Source: Prochlorococcus sp. AG-315-I14
Lineage (GTDB): Bacteria > Cyanobacteriota > Cyanobacteriia > PCC-6307 > Cyanobiaceae
Assembly: GCA_003283665.1 (NCBI GenBank)
Contig: QBWF01000012.1
Span: 1-24,888, forward strand
DNA length: 24,888 nucleotides
Direction of reading: 5' to 3'
Below, piece after piece: positions 1 through 13,692 of the stretch. Position numbers and translations under genes: made by a program. Under the pieces are notes generated by a model. The model did no database searches. It saw only the letters and a program-made list of their open reading frames with translations, and was not told the DNA's origin. The number at the start of each line of letters is the position of its first letter. The first letter of the stretch is position 1.

Positions 1-1
1 T

Positions 2-2356
2 TTAGGTAATAGAAGAGTTAGATCCGTAGGAGAACTTCTTCAAAATCAAGTTCGTGTTGGCTTGAATAGGCTTGAAAGGATAATTAAAGAGAGGATGACT
101 GTTGGAGAAACAGATTCGCTTACTCCAGCACAATTGGTTAATCCAAAACCTTTAGTTGCAGCAATTAAAGAATTCTTTGGTTCAAGTCAATTAAGTCAAT
201 TCATGGATCAAACAAATCCATTAGCGGAATTAACACACAAAAGACGTATTTCTGCTTTAGGGCCAGGTGGGCTTACTCGTGAAAGAGCAGGTTTTGCTGT
301 TAGAGATATTCACCCATCTCATTATGGAAGACTTTGTCCAATTGAAACGCCTGAAGGTCCTAATGCAGGTCTTATTAATTCATTAGCTACTCATGCCCGA
401 GTAAATCAATATGGTTTTATTGAAACACCATTTTGGAAAGTAGAAAACGGTCGAGTTATTAAAGAAGGTGACCCTATTTATTTATCTGCAGATTTGGAGG
501 ATGAATGTAGGGTGGCTCCAGGTGATGTTGCGACAGACAAAGAAGGAACAATATTATCTGAACTTATACCGGTTAGGTATCGACAAGATTTTGAAACAGT
601 GCCACCTGCGCAGGTTGATTACGTTCAATTATCACCAGTTCAGGTTATTTCTGTAGCGGCATCGTTAATTCCATTTTTGGAGCATGATGATGCTAACAGA
701 GCTTTGATGGGCTCAAACATGCAAAGGCAAGCAGTTCCTCTTTTGCGTCCAGAACGCCCTCTTGTTGGAACTGGTTTGGAGACTCAAGTCGCGAGAGACT
801 CTGGAATGGTTCCAATATCAAAAGTCAATGGAACAGTCTCCTATGTAGATGCTAATGCAATCATAGTTACTGACGATGAAGGGAATGATCACGCCCATTA
901 TTTGCAGAAATATCAACGATCAAATCAAGATACTTGCTTGAATCAAAGGCCTATAGTTTTTAATGGTGACCCAGTTATTGTGGGCCAAGTATTAGCTGAT
1001 GGATCAGCGTGTGAAGGAGGAGAAATAGCCCTTGGCCAAAATGTTTTAATTGCTTATATGCCATGGGAAGGTTACAACTATGAAGATGCCATTCTTGTCA
1101 GTGAAAGATTAGTAAAAGATGACCTTTATACTTCAGTCCACATAGAAAAATACGAAATTGAAGCGAGACAAACCAAGTTAGGACCTGAAGAAATCACAAG
1201 AGAAATTCCAAATGTATCCGAAGAAAATTTGGGGAACTTGGATGAAATGGGTATTATTAGAATAGGAGCTTATGTCGAGAGTGGAGATATTCTTGTAGGT
1301 AAAGTAACTCCCAAAGGAGAATCAGATCAACCACCGGAAGAAAAACTTTTAAGAGCCATTTTCGGAGAGAAAGCAAGAGATGTTAGAGATAATTCTCTTC
1401 GAGTTCCTTCAACAGAAAGAGGACGAGTAGTTGATGTCAGAATTTATACTAGAGAACAAGGTGATGAACTACCACCAGGTGCAAACATGGTAGTTAGAGT
1501 TTATGTTGCGCAACGAAGAAAGATTCAAGTCGGAGATAAAATGGCTGGGCGTCATGGGAACAAAGGAATAATTAGTCGAATACTTCCGAGAGAAGATATG
1601 CCTTATCTTCCGGATGGAACTCCTGTAGACATATGCCTTAACCCTCTTGGTGTACCAAGCAGAATGAATGTAGGACAAGTCTTTGAGCTTCTTATGGGTT
1701 GGGCTGCCGCAAATTTAGATTGTCGAGTTAAGGTTGTACCTTTTGATGAGATGTATGGGCCTGAGATGTCTAATCAGACAGTTCAAGCTTATTTAAAAGA
1801 AGCTGCTAATCAACCAGGTAAATCATGGGTCTATAACCCAGACAACCCAGGGAAGTTACTTCTTACAGATGGTCGAAGCGGAGAACCTTTTGATCAACCT
1901 GTTGCTGTTGGTTATGCTCACTTCCTTAAGCTTGTACATTTAGTCGACGATAAAATTCATGCACGTTCGACAGGACCTTATTCCTTAGTTACGCAACAAC
2001 CTTTAGGTGGAAAGGCTCAACAAGGGGGGCAGCGATTGGGCGAGATGGAAGTATGGGCTCTGGAAGCTTACGGTGCTGCATATACTTTGCAAGAACTTTT
2101 AACCGTTAAATCAGATGATATGCAAGGTCGTAACGAGGCTCTTAATTCTATTGTCAAAGGAAAGCCAATTCCTAGACCTGGTACCCCTGAATCTTTCAAG
2201 GTTTTAATGAGAGAACTTCAGTCACTCGGCTTAGATATTGGTGTTTATACAGATGATGGAAAAGAGGTTGATCTAATGCAAGATGTGAATCCGCGAAGAA
2301 GTACACCAAGTAGACCTACTTATGAATCGTTGGGGGCGTCAGAGTACGAAGAGTAA
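2..2356 (+). CDS. rpoB: RNA polymerase beta subunit (5' end outside window)
   Basis: Catalytic core subunit of DNA-dependent RNA polymerase; with RpoC1 and RpoC2 it forms the active-site cleft. The reading frame is open from base 2, so the gene starts upstream; 784 residues are visible against roughly 1,100 in cyanobacteria. The rifampicin-pocket/fork region [11 protein letters not shown] starts near base 179 and is followed by [20 protein letters not shown] and the [18 protein letters not shown] block. Also seen are [11 protein letters not shown], the active-site lysine region [12 protein letters not shown] (near base 1530) and the C-terminal clamp segment [20 protein letters not shown]. No frameshift or premature stop occurs. 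rpoC1 follows 45 bases later on the same strand, the usual cyanobacterial rpoBC1C2 order, so co-transcription is likely. The TTG at base 62 is internal and is not the start. Identification is secure. Confidence 0.98.
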   Translation, partial: LGNRRVRSVGELLQNQVRVGLNRLERIIKERMTVGETDSLTPAQLVNPKPLVAAIKEFFGSSQLSQFMDQTNPLAELTHKRRISALGPGGLTRERAGFAVRDIHPSHYGRLCPIETPEGPNAGLINSLATHARVNQYGFIETPFWKVENGRVIKEGDPIYLSADLEDECRVAPGDVATDKEGTILSELIPVRYRQDFETVPPAQVDYVQLSPVQVISVAASLIPFLEHDDANRALMGSNMQRQAVPLLRPERPLVGTGLETQVARDSGMVPISKVNGTVSYVDANAIIVTDDEGNDHAHYLQKYQRSNQDTCLNQRPIVFNGDPVIVGQVLADGSACEGGEIALGQNVLIAYMPWEGYNYEDAILVSERLVKDDLYTSVHIEKYEIEARQTKLGPEEITREIPNVSEENLGNLDEMGIIRIGAYVESGDILVGKVTPKGESDQPPEEKLLRAIFGEKARDVRDNSLRVPSTERGRVVDVRIYTREQGDELPPGANMVVRVYVAQRRKIQVGDKMAGRHGNKGIISRILPREDMPYLPDGTPVDICLNPLGVPSRMNVGQVFELLMGWAAANLDCRVKVVPFDEMYGPEMSNQTVQAYLKEAANQPGKSWVYNPDNPGKLLLTDGRSGEPFDQPVAVGYAHFLKLVHLVDDKIHARSTGPYSLVTQQPLGGKAQQGGQRLGEMEVWALEAYGAAYTLQELLTVKSDDMQGRNEALNSIVKGKPIPRPGTPESFKVLMRELQSLGLDIGVYTDDGKEVDLMQDVNPRRSTPSRPTYESLGASEYEE

Positions 2357-2401
2357 TTAACTCAGTACGAAAAACATTTATTTCAAACATTTTCTTTATC
2401 C

Positions 2402-4306
2402 ATGACTAACAGCAATTTACGAACAGAGAATCATTTCGATTACGTCAAAATTAAAATAGCTTCTCCTGAAAGGGTTATGGAATGGGGGCAAAGAACACTA
2501 CCTAATGGACAAGTAGTAGGTGAAGTCACTAAGCCTGAGACGATTAATTATCGTACTCTAAAGCCTGAGATGGATGGATTGTTTTGTGAAAAGATTTTTG
2601 GTCCATCTAAAGACTGGGAATGTCATTGTGGAAAATATAAGAGAGTCAGACACCGTGGAATTGTCTGTGAAAGATGTGGTGTTGAAGTTACAGAAAGCCG
2701 CGTTCGGCGACATAGAATGGGCTTTATAAAACTAGCTGCTCCTGTATCTCATGTTTGGTATTTAAAAGGTATTCCAAGCTATGTCGCAATTTTACTAGAT
2801 ATGCCGTTGAGGGATGTCGAACAAATTGTATATTTTAATTGTTATGTCGTATTAGATATAGGTGATAGCAAAGATTTAAAGTATAAGCAATTACTCACTG
2901 AAGACGAATGGTTGGAAATAGAGGATGAAATTTATGCTGAGGATTCAACCATAGAAAATGAACCTATTGTTGGCATAGGAGCCGAGGCATTAAAGCAATT
3001 ATTAGAAGATTTGAACCTTAAGGAAGTGGCAGAGCAATTAAGAGAAGATGTTTCAACTAGTAAAGGGCAAAAAAGGGCCAAGTTAATCAAAAGATTACGA
3101 GTCATTGATAACTTTATTGCTACTGGTGCAAGTCCTGAATGGATGGTTTTAGATGCAATTCCTGTAATACCTCCTGATCTGAGACCTATGGTTCAGTTGG
3201 ATGGTGGTAGGTTCGCGACATCAGATTTGAATGATTTATACCGCAGAGTAATTAATAGAAACAATCGTCTTGCTCGCCTTCAAGAGATATTAGCTCCAGA
3301 GATAATTGTAAGAAACGAAAAAAGAATGTTACAAGAGGCTGTAGATGCACTTATAGATAATGGTAGAAGAGGAAGAACAGTTGTAGGTGCAAACAATCGC
3401 CCTCTTAAATCATTAAGCGATATTATTGAAGGCAAGCAAGGTCGATTCAGGCAGAATTTGCTTGGTAAGAGAGTTGATTATTCAGGTCGTTCAGTAATAG
3501 TAGTTGGTCCGAAATTAAAAATGCATCAATGTGGATTGCCAAAAGAAATGGCGATAGAGCTTTTTCAACCTTTTGTAATTCACAGATTGATTCGACAGAA
3601 TATTGTTAATAACATTAAGGCAGCAAAGAAATTAATACAAAGAGCTGATGATGAAGTAATGCAAGTATTGCAAGAAGTAATAGAAGGTCATCCAATTCTT
3701 CTTAATCGTGCGCCTACTTTGCACCGCTTAGGTATTCAAGCTTTTGAACCTAAATTGGTTGCTGGTCGGGCTATTCAGTTACACCCATTAGTTTGTCCTG
3801 CTTTCAATGCTGATTTTGATGGCGATCAAATGGCAGTTCATGTTCCCTTAGCTATTGAGGCTCAAACGGAGGCAAGAATGTTGATGCTGGCAAGTAATAA
3901 CATTCTTTCTCCAGCAACGGGGGACCCTATTGTTACACCATCTCAAGATATGGTTTTAGGTTCTTATTACCTCACTGCAATTCAACCTGAAGCATCTCAG
4001 CCTAAGTTTGGAGACTATGCTCAAACTTATGCATCACTTGTGGATGTTATCTATGCTTTTGAAGATAAAAGAATCAGTCTTCATGACTGGGTTTGGGTTC
4101 GTTTCTTAGGCGAGGTTGAAGATGAAGAGGAACTGGATAAACCTAAAAAAACAGAAGTCTTGGGAGATGGCACTCGAATAGAAGATTGGACTTATCGACG
4201 TGATCGATTAGATAATGATGGAGCTTTATTAAGCCGTTATATCCTGACCACGGTTGGTCGTGTCGTAATGAATGACACTATTATTGATGCAGTAGCTGTT
4301 ACTTAA
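2402..4306 (+). CDS. rpoC1: RNA polymerase gamma subunit (N-terminal part of beta')
   Basis: In cyanobacteria and plastids the beta' subunit is split; this 634-residue protein is the N-terminal piece (gamma). It holds the N-terminal zinc-binding site (C74, C76, C89, C92 in the segment [15 protein letters not shown]...CERCG) and the catalytic NADFDGDQM motif at residues 469-477, whose three aspartates bind the active-site Mg ions. The bridge toward the clamp is recognisable in [20 protein letters not shown] and [15 protein letters not shown]. The ATG at 2402 follows the rpoB stop by 45 bases with no clear Shine-Dalgarno sequence. The length is normal for the family, and rpoC2 follows after 47 bases. 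Identification is secure. Confidence 0.98.
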   Translation: MTNSNLRTENHFDYVKIKIASPERVMEWGQRTLPNGQVVGEVTKPETINYRTLKPEMDGLFCEKIFGPSKDWECHCGKYKRVRHRGIVCERCGVEVTESRVRRHRMGFIKLAAPVSHVWYLKGIPSYVAILLDMPLRDVEQIVYFNCYVVLDIGDSKDLKYKQLLTEDEWLEIEDEIYAEDSTIENEPIVGIGAEALKQLLEDLNLKEVAEQLREDVSTSKGQKRAKLIKRLRVIDNFIATGASPEWMVLDAIPVIPPDLRPMVQLDGGRFATSDLNDLYRRVINRNNRLARLQEILAPEIIVRNEKRMLQEAVDALIDNGRRGRTVVGANNRPLKSLSDIIEGKQGRFRQNLLGKRVDYSGRSVIVVGPKLKMHQCGLPKEMAIELFQPFVIHRLIRQNIVNNIKAAKKLIQRADDEVMQVLQEVIEGHPILLNRAPTLHRLGIQAFEPKLVAGRAIQLHPLVCPAFNADFDGDQMAVHVPLAIEAQTEARMLMLASNNILSPATGDPIVTPSQDMVLGSYYLTAIQPEASQPKFGDYAQTYASLVDVIYAFEDKRISLHDWVWVRFLGEVEDEEELDKPKKTEVLGDGTRIEDWTYRRDRLDNDGALLSRYILTTVGRVVMNDTIIDAVAVT

Positions 4307-4344
4307 ATAATCTCTAAAATAGTTACCTTTTCTTACTTTATTAG

Positions 4345-8463
<4,119 letters not shown>

Positions 8464-8494
8464 AGTAAGTTTCATCAATTCGGGTTGAATTTTC

Positions 8495-9768
<1,274 letters not shown>

Positions 9769-9791
9769 AAAGATATTACTGGTCAATTCTT

Positions 9792-11558
9792 ATGACATTT
9801 ATTGATTGGTTTATTCTCGTAATCTATTTATTATTTTCTTTGGGACTAGGAATTTATGTCTCTATAAAAAATCACAATGAAGAAGATTATTTTGTTGCAG
9901 GCCGCAAGTTAAGTGGTCTGCTTGCTGGAATATCAATGGCTGCAACTACGTTCTCAATTGATACACCTTTATATGTTGCAGGAGTTATTGGTACAAGAGG
10001 ATTAGCAGGGAATTGGGAGTGGTGGAGTTTTGGGCTTGCACATGTTGCGATGACAGTAATATTTGCTCCACTTTGGAGACGTAGTGGTGTCTTAACGGAT
10101 GCTGCTTTTACTGAGTTACGATATGGCGGAAAAGCAGCTGCTTGGTTAAGGGGCGTTAAAGCTTTTTTACTAGCAGTTCCTATTAATTGTATCGGGATTG
10201 GTTATGCCTTTTTAGCAATGCGAAAGGTGGCAGAAGCATTAGGAGTTGTAGATGGTCATCATGTTCTTTGGTTATTTACTGACACCATCATACTTATGGT
10301 TTTAGTAGCTATTTTTATGCTTATTTATACAGTCCTAGGTGGACTTTGGGCAGTAGTAATTAATGATTCTATCCAGCTTTTCTTGGCGTTGTTAGGTGCC
10401 GTTGCGGTGTGTTATGCCGTACTTGATGCTTCTGGGGGTATGGCAGAATTGCTTCTTAAATTAGAGAAACTTGATCGACCAGAATTACTCTCTTTATTTC
10501 CATGGAATTGGGATAAAGAGGGGATTCATTGGATTGATAGTTCGGGTATAAGCATCACTACTTTTACAGCCTTTATTGCATTGCAATGGTGGAGTTTTAG
10601 ACGTAGTGATGGAGGTGGCGAATTTATTCAACGTTTGCTAGCTACTAAAGATGAGAGACAAGCAACTGTGGCAGGTATAGTTTTTTTAATTATTAATTAT
10701 CTTATTCGCAGCTGGCTTTGGATATTGGTTGGATTGGCTGGCTTGGTTTTATTGCCTTATCAAACTGATTGGGAATTAAGTTATCCATCTCTAGCTGTCC
10801 AGTATTTACCTCCCGTAGCTCTTGGATTTGTTGTCGTTTCATTAGTTGCTGCCTTTATGAGTACAATAAGCACTTCAATTAATTGGGGAGCTAGTTATAT
10901 TACACATGATCTTTATAGAAGATTTTTAAGACCATACTCTGGCCCAAAAGAACTAATTTTTATTGGGCAATTAGCTAGTGTTTTTTTGCTTTTAATGGGG
11001 GTTTTAGCAGCATTAATAAGTGATAGTATTGGTTCAATATTTAGATTAGTTATTGCAATAGGTACAGGACCAGGAGTTGTTCTTGTCCTTAGATGGTTTT
11101 GGTGGAGGATTAATGCTCAGGCTGAGTTGGCTGCAATGTTAAGCGGTTTTCTTATAGGATTAATAACGTCAGTTTCTCCTATTTTTATAATTACTGATTT
11201 CGGAAACAGACTTTTATTTACTACTCTATTTACGGCTGCAATTTGGCTTATTACTTTATTTTTTACGAAGCCAGAGACTGAAGAAACACTTGATAATTTT
11301 GTAAGGGAAGTAAGACCACCTGGACCAGGCTGGAAAATTGTGAGAGATCGAATGAATTTGGAGCCTATTGATTCTCTATTCGTCCTTGTCTTGCGTTTTG
11401 TTTTTGGTTCCGGAATACTTTATGGTTTATTAGTAAGTATTGGAGCTTTCTTACTCCATCAAGAAAGAGGCGCCTGGATTGGTCTCTTAGTAGCAGTATT
11501 TTGTGGTTTTATGATTAAAAAAACACGACTAATTACTCATTCATTTGAGAAATTTTAG
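9792..11558 (+). CDS. Sodium:solute symporter (SSS) family permease, substrate unknown
   Basis: A polytopic inner-membrane protein of 588 residues. The first helix (about residues 5-25) precedes the sequence NHNEEDYFVAGRKLSGL, typical of the SSS/SLC5 family, followed by the unwound-helix region SMAATTFSIDTPLYVAG. Further family features are IYTVLGGLWAVVINDSIQ and GGGEFIQRLLATKDERQA, and about 12-13 hydrophobic segments can be counted. Members couple Na+ entry to uptake of sugars, proline, pantothenate, acetate or other solutes, and the substrate cannot be read from sequence. The stretch after the core helices (about residues 490-530) is hydrophilic (FVREVRPPGPGWKIVRDR), followed by two more helices. 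It starts 23 bases after rlmN. The family call is firm; any name such as proline or glucose transporter would be a guess. Confidence 0.85.
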   Translation: MTFIDWFILVIYLLFSLGLGIYVSIKNHNEEDYFVAGRKLSGLLAGISMAATTFSIDTPLYVAGVIGTRGLAGNWEWWSFGLAHVAMTVIFAPLWRRSGVLTDAAFTELRYGGKAAAWLRGVKAFLLAVPINCIGIGYAFLAMRKVAEALGVVDGHHVLWLFTDTIILMVLVAIFMLIYTVLGGLWAVVINDSIQLFLALLGAVAVCYAVLDASGGMAELLLKLEKLDRPELLSLFPWNWDKEGIHWIDSSGISITTFTAFIALQWWSFRRSDGGGEFIQRLLATKDERQATVAGIVFLIINYLIRSWLWILVGLAGLVLLPYQTDWELSYPSLAVQYLPPVALGFVVVSLVAAFMSTISTSINWGASYITHDLYRRFLRPYSGPKELIFIGQLASVFLLLMGVLAALISDSIGSIFRLVIAIGTGPGVVLVLRWFWWRINAQAELAAMLSGFLIGLITSVSPIFIITDFGNRLLFTTLFTAAIWLITLFFTKPETEETLDNFVREVRPPGPGWKIVRDRMNLEPIDSLFVLVLRFVFGSGILYGLLVSIGAFLLHQERGAWIGLLVAVFCGFMIKKTRLITHSFEKF

Positions 11559-11608
11559 CCAATTGAACAGACTTTAGAGCAGAATGGAGTTGTTATTAAT
11601 TTCCAAAC

Positions 11609-11734
11609 TTGGGTTTTTTACGTTCGACACTTTTTCCTATTTTGATTGTTAGTCTTTTTGGGATTGCTTTGTTTGCCGTTACTGCACGTATTTGGCTGCC
11701 TGGTGACATGCTTGCACCTGCTCCAGTCAATTGA
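11609..11734 (+). CDS. Putative small single-pass membrane protein (41 aa, TTG start)
   Basis: The frame opens after a stop at 11597-11599 and offers one useful start, TTG 11609, giving 41 residues. It reads as a short basic start (MGFLRST), a hydrophobic helix at about residues 8-25 (LFPILIVSLFGIALFAV), then TARIWLPGDMLAPAPVN. The helix and the tidy polar end look like a real thylakoid or plasma-membrane micro-protein, and the ORF fills most of the gap between the symporter and the HEAT-repeat gene. A GGAG lies about 20 bases before the TTG, too far for a good ribosome site. I do not recognise the family. It could be an overlooked small photosynthesis-related subunit, or a chance ORF. Confidence 0.5.
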   Translation: MGFLRSTLFPILIVSLFGIALFAVTARIWLPGDMLAPAPVN

Positions 11735-11758
11735 GCTAGTTCTCCCTTTTTAAGAACT

Positions 11759-12568
11759 ATGAATGATGTAAACGAAAAATTTGTTAAGAATGGATTGGCT
11801 GATCTTGCTATTGATCCTGATGTCTTGGCGAAAGAATTAGCTGCAGAATTAGTGGGAGACCCCTTAGATGAAATTGAATTGGGTAGTAGTGATAATGATT
11901 CTAAAAATCCTTCAAAGGAATGTGAACTTGCTTTGAAATGGCTTAAATCTGGCCATGAAGAGAGATTGCAAGGACTTAGAGTTTTTTGCGAACATAGAGA
12001 CTCTAGAGCACTCCCTTTATTGGTGCCTTTGTTAAATGTACCTTGCCCAGTCGAAAGGATGAGTGCTGTTTACGCTTTAGGGAGGAATCCTTGCCCAAAA
12101 GCCATCAATATTTTATTGAATTTATTGAAATTTGATAGTAATGCATATGTAAGAAAAGCTACTGCTTGGACTCTCGGAAATTACTCCGACGCCCCTGTCC
12201 TTGAACCACTTGTTGATGCTTTAAAAAAAGATGTTGCAGCTGTTCGATTATGGGCATCAAGTTCTCTTGCGGAAGTTGGACTTAACTCCTCCCAGAAGTC
12301 TTCTATAGCAGCAGAGCAATTACTTATAAGTTTGCGAATTGATGGAGAGCCAATTGTAAGAAGTAATTGTATTTGGTCCCTTGGACGGCTTTATAGTATT
12401 TTGAATGATGGAATTAAAAGTCAAGTAGAAGATGCACTCATTTCTGTTCTTTTAAATGATGCGGAACCTTCTGTGAGATATGAAGCCAGAATGGCTTTAG
12501 AACAAATGGATAATGAACAGATTCAAAAAAGACTCAAAGCACTTATTGATGAAGGACAATTGGGTTAA
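11759..12568 (+). CDS. HEAT-repeat (PBS-lyase HEAT-like) protein
   Basis: A soluble 269-residue alpha-solenoid. After an acidic N-terminal region (residues 1-60) come about five HEAT-like units with the usual core of xVRxxAxxALG. Examples are CPVERMSAVYALGRN, NAYVRKATAWTLGNY, VAAVRLWASSSLAEVG, EPIVRSNCIWSLGRL and EPSVRYEARMALEQM. This repeat class occurs in bilin lyases (CpcE/CpcF) and NblB-like proteins but also in many scaffolds. It lies just ahead of DUF2997, ycf35 and a ferredoxin, so a role as assembly or interaction partner of that set is an inference. Assigning lyase activity would be unsafe: if this is Prochlorococcus there is no phycobilisome to serve. ATG 11759 is the first start after the upstream stop codons. 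Confidence 0.85.
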   Translation: MNDVNEKFVKNGLADLAIDPDVLAKELAAELVGDPLDEIELGSSDNDSKNPSKECELALKWLKSGHEERLQGLRVFCEHRDSRALPLLVPLLNVPCPVERMSAVYALGRNPCPKAINILLNLLKFDSNAYVRKATAWTLGNYSDAPVLEPLVDALKKDVAAVRLWASSSLAEVGLNSSQKSSIAAEQLLISLRIDGEPIVRSNCIWSLGRLYSILNDGIKSQVEDALISVLLNDAEPSVRYEARMALEQMDNEQIQKRLKALIDEGQLG

Positions 12569-12580
12569 CTATTTAAATAA

Positions 12581-12597
12581 TTCGTTCTAATAACGAA
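12581..12597. repeat. Short perfect inverted repeat upstream of the DUF2997 gene
   Basis: TTCGTT (12581-12586) and AACGAA (12592-12597) are separated by CTAAT. It sits 12 bases after the stop of the HEAT-repeat gene and 54 bases before the DUF2997 start. No run of T follows directly, so it is a poor intrinsic terminator. It could be a regulator binding site or a weak RNA hairpin, or coincidence in A+T-rich DNA. Nothing else distinctive is seen in 12569-12651. Confidence 0.35.
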
Positions 12598-12651
12598 ATA
12601 ACACATCTTAGCGGTTTTTGGCTATCATCCGTTACTTAAATCTGAATATAG

Positions 12652-12855
12652 ATGCCCCAACGAACTCTTCGGTTCAAAATTCGACAAGATGGACGAGTTG
12701 AAGAGACCGTAGAGGGACTTGTTGGCGAATCCTGTATTCAACTTACGGAAAAGCTTGAAGCAGCTTTAGGCAGCGTTGAGCAAAGAAAACCTACTTCGGA
12801 AGCATTCCTTCGTGAAGATGTTCAAAAACAGACTATCCTTGTCGAAAATCACTGA
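12652..12855 (+). CDS. DUF2997 family protein
   Basis: A 67-residue protein that opens with RTLRFKIRQDGRVEETVEGL, the pattern of DUF2997: a short beta-hairpin segment with a conserved G.V.E.V.G..G..C core followed by an amphipathic helix (CIQLTEKLEAALG). It has one cysteine (C28) and no membrane segment. No biochemical function is established. Its TGA overlaps the ATG of ycf35 by one base (TGATG at 12853-12857), and in cyanobacteria the two are commonly adjacent, so they probably act together. ATG 12652 is the start. The family call rests on recognition of sequence and context, not on a search. Confidence 0.8.
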   Translation: MPQRTLRFKIRQDGRVEETVEGLVGESCIQLTEKLEAALGSVEQRKPTSEAFLREDVQKQTILVENH

Positions 12856-13247
12856 TGTCACATTTCAGCACAGTAAAAACCCAACTACGCAAAAAAGAGT
12901 ACTTAAAACAAGCTCTTATTGATTTGGGTTATGTGCCTCAAGAAGGTGAAAATTTAGTTCGCGGCTTCAGAGGTCAAACAGTTTTAGCAGAAATGACTGT
13001 GGCCATGAAGAAAGGCGGTGATCTTGGATTTCGCTGGAATCCAGGATCAAAATCTTATGAATTGGTTACAGACTTGGATCTCTGGAAACAGGCAATACCA
13101 ATTGAGAGATTTCTCTCTCAGTTGACTCAAAGGTATGCATTCAATACTGTTTTAGAAACAACTGCTCAAGAGGGATTCCAAATTGCAGAGGAAAAGAAAA
13201 ATATAGATGGATCTATAGAACTTGTTGTTACTCGTTGGGATTCATAA
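12855..13247 (+). CDS. ycf35: Ycf35 / DUF1257 family protein
   Basis: 130 residues, the normal length for Ycf35, a conserved protein of cyanobacteria and red-algal plastids with no proven function. The N-terminus MSHFSTVKTQLRKKEYLKQA and the following DLGY motif are characteristic. The middle part (GGDLGFRWNPGSKSYELVTDLDLWKQ) and the C-terminal helix with YAFNTVLETTAQEGFQI complete the family pattern. It is soluble. The start overlaps the DUF2997 stop by one base, and the ferredoxin-like gene begins 9 bases after its stop, so all three are presumably translated from one mRNA. A link to redox or iron-sulfur chemistry is inferred only from the neighbouring ferredoxin. Confidence 0.9.
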   Translation: MSHFSTVKTQLRKKEYLKQALIDLGYVPQEGENLVRGFRGQTVLAEMTVAMKKGGDLGFRWNPGSKSYELVTDLDLWKQAIPIERFLSQLTQRYAFNTVLETTAQEGFQIAEEKKNIDGSIELVVTRWDS

Positions 13248-13256
13248 GAAGTTAAA

Positions 13257-13676
13257 TTGACTTTTGACCCTTCTGTTGCTTTTCAAGCATCCTCACTGAA
13301 ATACCGATCATCAACTGATATTTATGATCCAAGTGCGGCTTTTGAAGCAGATGTAAATGATGAATTTAAATTAAGTGGTAGAGATCCTGTATTAGGAGGC
13401 AAACTAAAAGAGAAAGCCGTGTGGGTTGACGAAAGAAAATGTATTGGCTGTACATATTGTGGTTCAGTTGCTACTAACACTTTTTACATGGAGCCTGAGC
13501 AAGGAAGAGCAAGAGCTTTTAGGCAAGATGGAGATAATGAGGATTTAATCCAAGAAGCTATAGATACTTGTCCAGTTGATTGTATTGAATGGGTTCCTTT
13601 TGAAGAATTAAACCAACTTAGAGAAGTTATAAAAAACCATAATTTTAGGAATCTAGGTTTGCCGCCAGTTACGTGA
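13257..13676 (+). CDS. 4Fe-4S ferredoxin-like protein with an N-terminal extension
   Basis: A 139-residue soluble protein. A single [4Fe-4S] cluster site is formed by C62, C65 and C68 (KCIGCTYCGS) plus C105 (DTCPVDC); C109 is extra. The layout matches the bacterial monocluster ferredoxin family found in cyanobacteria and plants beside J-domain or Ycf35 genes. Residues 1-50 are an extension in which a nine-residue motif appears twice: FDPSVAFQA (3-11) and YDPSAAFEA (23-31). The TTG at 13257 is the first start after the in-frame stop that ends ycf35, and no ATG occurs before the cluster region. The stop TGA overlaps an ATG (TGATG, 13674-13678) leading into the next gene. It probably serves as an electron carrier; its partner is unknown. 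Confidence 0.85.
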   Translation: MTFDPSVAFQASSLKYRSSTDIYDPSAAFEADVNDEFKLSGRDPVLGGKLKEKAVWVDERKCIGCTYCGSVATNTFYMEPEQGRARAFRQDGDNEDLIQEAIDTCPVDCIEWVPFEELNQLREVIKNHNFRNLGLPPVT

Positions 13677-13692
13677 TGCACAAAAGATTAAG

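Noticed and set aside
62..64. TTG as the start of rpoB
   Set aside because: The frame is open upstream to the window edge and translates to conserved beta-subunit sequence ([16 protein letters not shown]), so the real start is outside.
8477..8491. AATTC/GAATT hairpin after rpoC2 as a terminator
   Set aside because: Only 5 bp, nearly all A-T, and without a proper T run. Read-through into hli is as likely.
9792..11558. Naming the symporter a proline, glucose or pantothenate transporter
   Set aside because: Substrate cannot be assigned from family motifs, and the neighbours give no hint.
11759..12568. Calling the HEAT-repeat protein a phycobilin lyase
   Set aside because: The repeat class is shared by many scaffolds, no lyase partner gene is adjacent, and the likely host lacks phycobilisomes.
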